The notes under the pieces are model-generated. The model made no database searches and was not told the origin of the DNA. It worked only from the letters and a program-made list of their open reading frames with translations. A DNA stretch of 60,000 nucleotides. Origin: Membranipora membranacea (lineage: Eukaryota > Bryozoa > Gymnolaemata > Cheilostomatida > Membraniporidae). The translations under genes were made by a program, and so were the position numbers. The DNA lies in the NCBI GenBank assembly GCA_914767715.1, contig OU612065.1, positions 4,652,001 to 4,712,000 of the forward strand, in the 5' to 3' direction. This document shows, piece after piece, positions 52,101 through 60,000 of the stretch (position 1 is its first letter; each line of letters opens with the position of its first letter).

Positions 52101-55100
52101 CAGGAGGAACAGCCTGAGGTCATAGAGGACGACCTTATTAAGACACCAGGTTTGTCTTCTCTTTATATCACAACAGTCTAAATACATCCTCATATAGACA
52201 TCAAACGTTGTCTTCTATCAATGAACTCAATGTCCGAGGCTTATTATAAGTTTGCCAATCAAACTTATTCTGAGAAATATTGGGTCCCTTGTGTCATCTT
52301 TTCAAGGATGTATCAATTATTAAGTCATGAGTTCTTTGAGCCTTTATAAAATAACAAAATGTGTTAAATTGATAATTGAATGATCAGAGAATGACTTTTT
52401 TATACCCCTACAGGCGCATTAAAAGGTATTTTTCATAGTTCTCTCCAGCTTTTCCACACACATTTAAGACACAGATACCTTCTTGCACCTGCTTTTCATG
52501 ATTGATCTCTGATCTTGCAAGTGTCCTCAGACGGGTGCTGCGTGGTCATATGATCATAAATGGTGTAATGAAGTTCATAAAACTCACATGAGAATCTAAT
52601 GCTTCCGTTACAGAGCCAGAAGACTTTGAAGATTTTGATGGAGATGAGGACATGGTAGATTTACGAGCCTATCGGCCTCTTGGAGGGATTGTACATTTCA
52701 ACCTTTTCCACATGCCACCCCAACCACACACAGTCAAATCATGGACCATCACTCAACGTAAGCCCATGGTCTACCATAAGATATCAACATCTTCTGTTAC
52801 CCTAGAATAATGTGTTTATACCTTCACTAATATATGTGGAACCAATGTTTATAATTCCATGCATTCATAAATCTTTGGAACTCACGTAACCATAAGTCGT
52901 TCATCTTTTTGACAGATGCACAACCAAACCATCTTCACCTCTATGATTATATTGCTGATGAAGTGAACCCTGTAGCTACAAAAGCTGTAGCAAGCACTGA
53001 TGATGACCCAGCCACTAAGCGAGAGGAAAGGTATGACATGTGTTGCACCTTCAGAGTATATTATTATGATTAATAAATAGATGAATAGGGAGTTGTGTCT
53101 CCACTGACCAAACACAGACAACTCTGATTATTTGCCAATTATTTAATTCACTCCATCATAATTATGATCCTTTATAATATGAGAGCTATATTATACAACT
53201 TTGGAATCAATGCAGGAATAGGAGGTTCTATGCAAAGAGGTAATGAGCATGTCAAACTGTCATTCATTATTTCATGAGTACAATCAACTACATGTTAAGA
53301 ATTCGAGTTCAAGCTGACAGAAATGTCACAGTGGAGTCTGTCATACTATACACATCACAATGTTCTTTGCCATGGCATCCAAAATGAAAATGATCACTTT
53401 TTTCCCTGACGAAAACAGAAACAAGGTCACTTTTTCACCTGTCTGCACAGTCGTATGTCAGATCACCTATTGCATGTCCTTGTATAAGTGTTGACGCAAC
53501 TTAACCTTTGGTTTGTATTTTAGGCCGCCAATCAATGTTCTACTGAAGCTTCCAGAGGACACATTTTTCTTTGAAGACCCTCTTTTAGCCAGATGGGATG
53601 AAAAGAACTCAGTCTGGAGACAAGATGGATTTATGGACACTAACTTTGTAGAAGGTATGTTATTGTGATGAAAATAGAATATTCAGGCTTGGTCCATAAA
53701 AACCCAACCACCAACATTTCTTTGACAAGGGGTTGTGCCAATTTGCTGCTAATAAGCTCATGTTTAGTGATGACACCTATTAAAATAAATACTCCTAGAA
53801 TTTTGATTACTTAATGTTATGACCACTTAATTTTTTGCTTCATCATTGATGATCCGCAACAATTGATATTCCTTTTTTCAGAAACCAGGAGATTGTCATT
53901 TAAGACCTGCTACTTTGGTACGATAGCATTGCTGCAAGATGTTCATATAAACATGCCCTTCCAGTCATGGGAGATCCGACCAAAGGGTCTCAATAACTGT
54001 CTGATGACACTCATTGCAGCTATTGTGGAGCTGGAGATCGAGATCAAGGTAGGTTAATCCCTGTGCTTAGTTTTCAGCAGAGTAGCAAATTTGACAAAAG
54101 CTGACTCTGATGTAAAAGGGTATCACAATATCTAAGAGAGGGGATAGGTGAAAAGCTTTGAAACAAATGTATTTATCCTAACTTTGTTTCATTTTAGGAC
54201 ACACAATGCTGCCTGAGAGCCCCCCTTGATCGACCAGAAGTTAGCCACCTACTTGGAAAATGGATGGGCCTGAAAAAGTTTCAAGATGTAAGTAGGCGTT
54301 TTCCTTGTCACTTTTATTTTCTCTTAGCAACACTTAAACAATGTACTTGTTTCAAGCCCAGCTCGGTTCAGAAACTGTGAAAGTTTTGTATAAAGTAATT
54401 TTATCATACTAATATAGGCTCTCCGAAACACTGGAATCAATATCTTTCCCAACGAAGATTCACACAAGTATGTGACAGTGCAGGAAAAGAATGGCCTAGC
54501 AGAAACAAGGCTGTACCAGCAGATGGGACTTACCGCCTCTACGATGGCTTACAGCTGGTCTAAGTGGAACGGAGAGCGCGAGAAAGAGAAGATAATAATA
54601 CAGGCTGCTCCTCAACTAGCAGATGAGCCGCTGACTGAGGTGATACACCTAATCCAAACCACTATACTGTTATCAGAACCATTGACTAGTTAGGTGTCAT
54701 AAAGAGGCATATAAATGGACGAAATCTCCAAGAGAAAGACAGGCTGTTAAAGAATATCTTAAAGACACCATCACATCAAGTCATTTGATTCTACATTAGT
54801 ATAAATTGTCATATGTTGAATCATGCCTGTGTTAAAATTTTAGGATGATTGGTCATTGTTTATGATAACGAGAAAGAGAACTATGAAGTTGAGGATGTCT
54901 GAGTTTGATGATGACTTTAGTGAGGACTTCGCTGAGGGATCTGAGGTAATAATGCTGATCACATTGTCTCTTGTTTCTACATTTAATCTCGCATTTAATT
55001 ATCTACTATTTGATCCTTTTGACAACCTAAAAGACGTGCTTTCCTGTCTAGAAGAAGGACTGCCAGAGACATCAACTAATGTTCAATTAACTATGGATAT

Positions 55101-55251
55101 GTTTTGATTGCAGTTCCATGCTGATATGTACCACATGGCGCTTCAGATTGCGCCCGAAGATGGCCAGAACAGAATTAAGCAATCATCAATAGGCTTCACA
55201 CACACCGTAACAGAACTACTGAGGAGCACGAGGTTCCTTATCTACTCCTAA
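46112..55251 (+). CDS. DNAI7: Dynein axonemal intermediate chain 7 (CASC1/IC97), ~729 aa
   Basis: Exons: 46112-46135, 46998-47076, 47232-47323, 47975-48079, 48271-48411, 48575-48655, 48845-49014, 49207-49376, 49734-49828, 52029-52149, 52614-52757, 52916-53030, 53524-53654, 53882-54048, 54198-54287, 54418-54639, 54844-54945, 55114-55251; phases agree. DNAI7/IC97 belongs to axonemal dynein of motile cilia and flagella. Seen: a Lys-rich start (PPKGKGKK, SGKKKLTKAEKDKLK), a charged coiled coil, WERYMRCDGSADPTVAGEIN, a Glu-rich insert, RPLGGIVHFNLFHMPPQP, FFFEDPLLARWDEKNSVW, INMPFQSWEIRPKGLN, INIFPNEDSH, MAYSWSKWN and the family ending STRFLIYS. The initiator Met is not in exon 46112; an ATG with a GTATGT donor at 45673 would supply it in phase. 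A 12-nt microexon at 52414-52425 is possible. An AATAAA lies 200 bases past the stop. Confidence 0.93.
46745..46975 (+). mobile_element. tRNA-derived SINE
   Basis: The head GGGTGGCGTAGTGGTTAGG (A box) and GGATCGAATCC (B box) are at tRNA spacing, and GGGTGGC pairs with GCTACCC as an acceptor stem. An unrelated body follows, with GGCCCCGAAAGGGGC (a small hairpin) and an A-rich end (AGGAAAATAAAAG). Too poor in the T and anticodon arms to be a tRNA gene. Its tail ends about 20 bases before the acceptor of the DNAI7 exon at 46998. Confidence 0.75.
50897..51246. mobile_element. 350-bp TIR element nested in the MITE, carrying a tRNA-like sequence
   Basis: Ends CCCTATAGGAGTTTAATTT and AAACTCCTATAGGG, which are inverted repeats of about 17 bp. 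The uninterrupted copy near 43336 supplies the empty site (CCCAAATTATGTCCATG), so both boundaries are visible. Carries a tRNA-like block on the - strand at 51013-51092, and sub-terminal TTTAATT and TACTAAATTTCG repeats. Confidence 0.88.
51013..51092 (-). repeat. tRNA-like sequence inside the nested element
   Basis: Read on the - strand: GGTGTAGTGGTCTAAGTGTC (D-arm/A box), CTGCCTTGCAATCAG (anticodon arm with one mismatch; TGC or GCA possible), CTGGGTTCGAATCCCAG (perfect 5-bp T stem and B box). The acceptor stem pairs over only about four positions, so a working tRNA is unlikely, but Pol III promoter boxes look intact. Confidence 0.7.
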
Positions 55252-55572
55252 CCACCACACTATCTTATATATGACTGTCCGTCTTTCCAACAACTATGTC
55301 ATAATCATTCAGAGATTCAAAATAGTGAAACTCCTTTGTGATTTTCATTTACCTTGTACAAAACCTATTTAACCCACTCTTGGCACAACAAAGAAACGAG
55401 ATTTGGGGATTTTTTAAATGGCAAAGCATTGATGTTCTTGGTTGTACACAAATAAACTGTTCAACATGATATTTGTAGCCACACTATTAATAATATAAAC
55501 ACATCAATATCATAAGTGTTCATTCTAAAAATGCGCCACAAGACAAAAATAACCTAAAAATTGAAATTTGAA
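55252..55572. other. Convergent intergenic region DNAI7 / NDUFA9
   Basis: 320 bases holding both 3' ends. AATAAA on the + strand at 55451-55456 fits DNAI7. No clear AATAAA seen on the - strand for NDUFA9. Confidence 0.6.
55451..55456 (+). terminator. Poly(A) signal AATAAA for DNAI7
   Basis: Canonical hexamer 200 bases after the DNAI7 stop, within the short convergent gap. Confidence 0.6.
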
Positions 55573-58500
55573 TCAAAAGAACACCTTTCTCGATTCGTCG
55601 ACCTCTGAGGCACTAGGTGGCTCTGCTGCGTGGCTTACCTCGCCCAGACTGTCCAAATAATACCTGTTCTCTCTGTAAGCCTTGAGAAAATACCTGGCTG
55701 ACACCTCCATAGGAGTTAGCTGTACACCGAGATCTTCTAATGTAGGACACCCGGTCAGTCTGTCTGTCACTCCCTCCTGACAAATAACAAACCAAAGTTA
55801 CAATGTATGCATGATTGTATATTATATATTGTATACGTATGTATCAGTTTGTGTAGAACAGTATAATTTACACCTTGAATAAGATCTATCAGAGTTTCAA
55901 TCTGCTGGCATCTAATATAGATGATGGAAATCCTTGAACTGAATATGCGTTAGAAAACTAACTTTGTTGAAATGATTGAATGATGGTACTGACAACTAAA
56001 AGAAATCAGGGCATCAAGACACTCACCCTCTTAAGTTTATCCATGTGTAAATATGCAGACATTGGGTTCAGCATATTCATGAACCTGGCTTTGGCCCTTC
56101 AAAACATGAAATCTGACAATAAGCCAGCAACATATGTACAGATGATCATGCATGCTGATGTTTGAAAAGAGTACCTGCATCATGAAACAAGAGAGGCGAG
56201 AAAAAAATGGAAAAATAATTGTCTGTACCTAAACGTTTACTGGTGGTGTCAGGACATGAAATTTCAAAACAGAATTTAAGCTGCAGATTATTCCTAAAGA
56301 CTGATAGCTCACCAAAATGAGGGCATCATCTCAAGCGGAGCGATGCGCATCTTTCCAACTCTCATCTCATCATAGAAATACTCAACCATGTCTGCCACAT
56401 AATAACTTTTTGGGCTAGAACAAATATTAAGAATAAAGGCATAATACATCACAGCGATGAATGTTGTGTAAAGCAGCCACTCAGGCAGTAGAGACTCAAA
56501 ATACAAGATCATCCCCAATTTAAAGCAGAGCCAAGAAAAATATGAATATGAATGCCTTTAAGCTGTTGAATCAAGCATGGTTCATATAGCTGGAGGGGAG
56601 GGTGGAAGGGGGCTTTTATTATCATCTTCTTGCATTGTCTTCACAAAACGCCCCGTGTCAGTAACTCATCTTTGCGAGCCTTTAGTAGAGGCGATAACCT
56701 AGGTTTTAAATATTTGAGATGACAAATTTTTGCTAATCTGACAAGATGTTGTTAATTGTAGGTGAATGTGACAATTCTACAGTAAATACACTTTTCTGTA
56801 ACTTACCCTACACATTCAAATGTAGCACCACTTGTATCCTTGTCAATAACAGCTTTACAGATACCCTGAGCTACATTTATAACCTACAATTTTGGAGAAA
56901 AGCGACTGTCAGTATAATATGTGACCATAATAGTCAGATTATTTACCATTCACTTAAACATAACTACGCAATTCATAACAAGGCAATACTGACTGACTAA
57001 TACTTAGGGACAGAGCAGCTCTATTTAATGCCAGTTGTGCAACTCCATATTTTACGGCAACATTGTCACATTTTTTAAATATTCTGTATTGCATGAGTTA
57101 AATATTTCTCCACTGACAACCAGGGACAGACAATATCTAATCTACTGATAGTTAAGGTCAGCACAGAGGTCAGCAGTTGAACAAAATCCGGTATTTAGAA
57201 TTTGACGAGGTGGTACCTGGACTTACATCGACTGGCTGCTTGACAGTAGACTCCCCTCTTTTGAATATAGGTAGCATTCCGAGATGCCTTCGATCTGAAA
57301 ATTGAGAATCTTAATGAATGAGAAATCCGATAATTTATACTGTTTTAAGATGCTCGCATAAAACTTCAAAAAAGGGAGATATTTTGTCTACTGTTACTAA
57401 CCACGGACATATTAATTGTTGGAGCATGGAAAGGGGCCAGATATAACAAATACCACTCTCACACCCTCTCATAGTGATACCCAGCGCAGGTAAAACCATT
57501 ATGCATGATCTTCGAAATACCAAAAAATTTACATGTAACACAAACATGCAAGCTAGCAATGGGTTTTTTATTTCAATGTAAAAATGAAAGCAATATCAAA
57601 ACATACATGGAGAGGCCCAGTTGTTGAAGAATCTGTCTTCCTCTCCCCACATATCAGCTGGTCTCATGATGATAGCATCAGGGAAATGTGCCCGTACTGC
57701 CTCCTCTCCTTGAGCCTACAAATAACATGTAAACAGTCTTTTAAACAAGGCCTGATAAATCCAATTACTTTTTTTCTGAATATGCACTCCTATTCACTAA
57801 TTCATAAACTCAAAATACCTTTGTGACGAGATATTGAGACTGGCTATTGAGAAGTGTTGGCTCTACATCTTCAGAGGCATTTAATGCAGACACATGAATG
57901 AGCTTCTCTACTCCCTGCTCAGCACAGATTCTAGCTATCGTCTCAGCTGCAGTCACGTTTACATCTTTGTAGCTGAAATTTCTGTAAATGCAATGTGAAT
58001 CTTTTCAGCTATATTATTGAAAATTGTCCAATATATGGGAATGCCACGGAAACACGATTACTGAGACAAATCAATATCAGTCTGATGCACCACCTTAAAA
58101 TTTGACCATTTTATGTATGCAAGCCAATACTGCAGGTGAGTACTAGAGAACATGTTCCATTTCATGTCTGTATGCTCAACATACCTACTATTTAAGTTCC
58201 TATCCACACTTCCACAGGTGTCTTTCCTCTTTTTGACTGAGTGAGAAAAATGATATCCGCCACATATCGACAGCACAAAAAAATTATCCATGACTTACTT
58301 GGTTTCCAGATCTCTACCAATCAGGTTGATGACCACATTTGAGTGTTGGACAGCCTTCCTTATAGAGTCCTCATCCCTCATATAGAACGGTGTGTAGAGA
58401 ACCTGACCAAGATCTCCCATGAGCTTCAGGTGACCAACATCATATTCTGTTCCTCTGTATGGGATAATTACTTGGGAACCCATTTTTCCTACAAAATAAT

Positions 58501-58990
58501 CAGTGTCTCATTAGGTCGAAGAATTAATTAAGTTAAAAAATGTATGTGTGACAGCTATGTTGATATAACTCCGGTTGTGCAGAAAACTTCTCTTTGGCAT
58601 AAACAACCTGGCATCACTAGAATTTTATAAAGCTATATTCGAGGTCTCACAATAAATGCTAACAGTTATCCATAACAGTGGACAAGCACTTGCCTCTCAT
58701 CTTAGTCGCCTTTACATCAAGGTTATAAACTTACCGAGGTTATTGACAACATATCGACCAAGGAAACCGGAAGCGCCGAAAACAGTAGCAACGATACCGT
58801 TGAATGAAGACCTGCCACCTCTGCCTTTTTTGTAACTGGCCAGTTCTGTGTTATGTCTCCTAGAGCTTGTTATTGTAGGAGTCTGAGTAAGCAGCCCTAC
58901 AAGTAGTAAAGTCCAAGGGAAAATGAGAAAAGAGGGGTAAAATGTGTATTCACCAAAAGAACCTGTCTGAATGCTTCTACTCCTATACAT
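55573..58990 (-). CDS. NDUFA9: NADH:ubiquinone oxidoreductase subunit A9 (complex I 39 kDa), ~390-412 aa
   Basis: Exons in order: 58990-58963 plus 58896-58735 (or one exon 58990-58735), 58488-58299, 57981-57819, 57715-57607, 57294-57227, 56883-56807, 56414-56313, 56096-56027, 55776-55573. An accessory subunit of mitochondrial complex I with an NADPH-binding Rossmann fold of the atypical SDR type. Seen: an Arg-rich, acid-poor start ([10 protein letters not shown]..., SSRRHN) suited to mitochondrial import, [20 protein letters not shown], the GASGFLG nucleotide loop, [63 protein letters not shown] and [13 protein letters not shown]. The order and motifs follow human NDUFA9 (377 aa). Start is uncertain: Met at 58990 or 59026, with an optional 66-base intron (58897-58962). 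Confidence 0.94.
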
Positions 58991-59863
58991 AAGAGAGAAT
59001 AGCTGCCACTTTCTGTATTGGATCAATTAATTCTACTAAGTTATTTACACCATTTCTCTATGAGTGAATTAAGACAGTTAGACAGCATAATTAAATTAAA
59101 GTTAGGTAAGAGTTTCTTAATACTTAGAGCAAAATCTCCTTTGACCTTTTTCTGATCGGCCTTGACATATAGAGAGGCAGTATAAAGATACCCTCTGCCT
59201 CCTCGACATACCGAGCAGCCGGAATTCCAGTGGGCAAGGTCACGGCTTGAGTACAATGGGTCCCTGCACCTCCACTCCAGAGAGGATATCTCTCACCATC
59301 AAAAACTAATAAACACCTGTATTGCTAGGCTATTTGATAGTATATAAATGACCAATACGTTCTTCAGATGCGCAGTCATAGATGGCTGTAGACCAATAAA
59401 CTGGCCTTAGTCCAAGAAGTCGGAATGATTTTTCGACTAGCTGGTACCATATATGCATATATACATAAATGATCTCAGCCCAAACCTGGATGTCCACTCA
59501 TCTTAGGAGAATAGCAACAGGGTTTTTAAAGTAGCTATGCAGAGGGAGTTGCAGGTGACTTTATTTCTTGAATGAAGCATGTGGCAACAGGAGGTGGTCT
59601 TTCAGACAATACAATCAGAGAAAGGCTGACTAAATATTTTTAGTACTCCGGACACCGTGCATGAGATTTCGTTGTATCGTCATTTCAATAATGCATTTCC
59701 ACCAGACAACAAAATAAACGAAAAACTAGGAGACAAACAACATTTTCAGACACCGAGGATTTGCAGAAGACCTGTGACTGTAATCAAGTTTGAGCTCAAT
59801 TCAAGTGATATCAACCACCTTCAGATAAATCAGTTGACTGACTGACTACAAACAATTGATGCA
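58991..59863. promoter_or_regulatory. Divergent region upstream of NDUFA9
   Basis: 870 bases between NDUFA9 (-) and the next + strand gene start. Open frames of about 60-71 codons here (59041-59256 -, 59657-59845 +) have no recognisable domain. No distinct promoter motif seen. Confidence 0.35.
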
Positions 59864-60000
59864 ATGCTGGCAGAGCCTCCGAAGCCCCAAGCCTCCGAAA
59901 CTAACCAGACCCAAAACAGCAGGGACTCACAGGAGGTCAACAAAGGCAGCCAACAGCAGCAACAACAGCAAAGAAATGATGATGATGAAACTCCCTGCGG
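59864..60000 (+). CDS. 5' end of an unidentified Q/D-rich protein (cut by window)
   Basis: ATG at 59864 opens a frame that stays open to the window end: MLAEPPKPQASETNQTQNSR, then a run of seven Gln after GS, then RNDDDETPCG. A Gln/Ser/Asn-rich disordered N terminus is typical of many regulatory proteins and gives no family. A competing ATG at 59859 in another frame is also open (MQCWQSLRSP...), so frame choice rests on composition. No function assigned. Confidence 0.45.
   Translation, partial: MLAEPPKPQASETNQTQNSRDSQEVNKGSQQQQQQQRNDDDETPC

Noticed and set aside
59041-59256. Upstream NDUFA9 coding exon
   Set aside because: No in-phase ATG exon with a suitable donor could be read here; the Met at 58990 already gives a plausible import sequence.

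Overview
This is a piece of an animal nuclear genome: AT-rich, with intron-dense genes on both strands and many small non-autonomous transposable elements. It carries seven recognisable protein genes whose exons join in frame at GT/AG boundaries: CAMSAP/Patronin, RSL1D1, a p38-pathway MAP2K, U2AF large subunit, ETFRF1/LYRM5, DNAI7/CASC1 and NDUFA9. CAMSAP (with its CKK domain) points to an animal and DNAI7 to motile cilia. Compact genes, short intergenic gaps and divergent single-copy orthologues fit an early-branching marine invertebrate such as a sponge or cnidarian, but I cannot fix the species.

Layout. 1-2.4 kb: decayed retrotransposons (a non-LTR reverse transcriptase end, and a Ty3-type RNase H/integrase fragment with an internal 151-bp tandem duplication). 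2.4-7.5 kb: no gene seen, only simple repeats and a foldback. 7.56-23.84 kb (+): CAMSAP, 25 exons and about 2031 aa, with an unusual array of DTPMR motifs. 24.5-30.76 kb (-): RSL1D1, convergent with CAMSAP. 32.0-35.6 kb (+): MAP2K, divergent from RSL1D1. 36.4-41.0 kb (-): U2AF2, convergent with MAP2K. 41-43.9 kb: gene-free, with two MITEs. 43.9-44.7 kb (-): ETFRF1, divergent from DNAI7 (46.1-55.25 kb, +). 55.57-59.0 kb (-): NDUFA9, convergent with DNAI7. 59.86 kb to the end (+): the start of an unidentified Q/D-rich protein.

The genes form no single pathway: they cover microtubule minus-end binding, pre-rRNA/nucleolar work, stress MAPK signalling, 3' splice-site recognition, mitochondrial electron transfer (ETFRF1 and NDUFA9) and axonemal dynein. 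Their arrangement is alternating convergent and divergent pairs.

The most interesting non-gene content is the small-element landscape. It includes a 512-bp palindromic MITE present twice, one copy interrupted by a 350-bp terminal-inverted-repeat element that itself carries a tRNA-like sequence. A 385-bp MITE abuts a CAMSAP splice donor, and a 383-bp near-complete palindrome lies in RSL1D1 intron 1. The most interesting protein feature is the CAMSAP array of ten T-P-x-R motifs, which match the CDK phosphorylation consensus. All exon coordinates come from reading the sequence by eye and checking reading-frame phase; none has been checked against transcripts.
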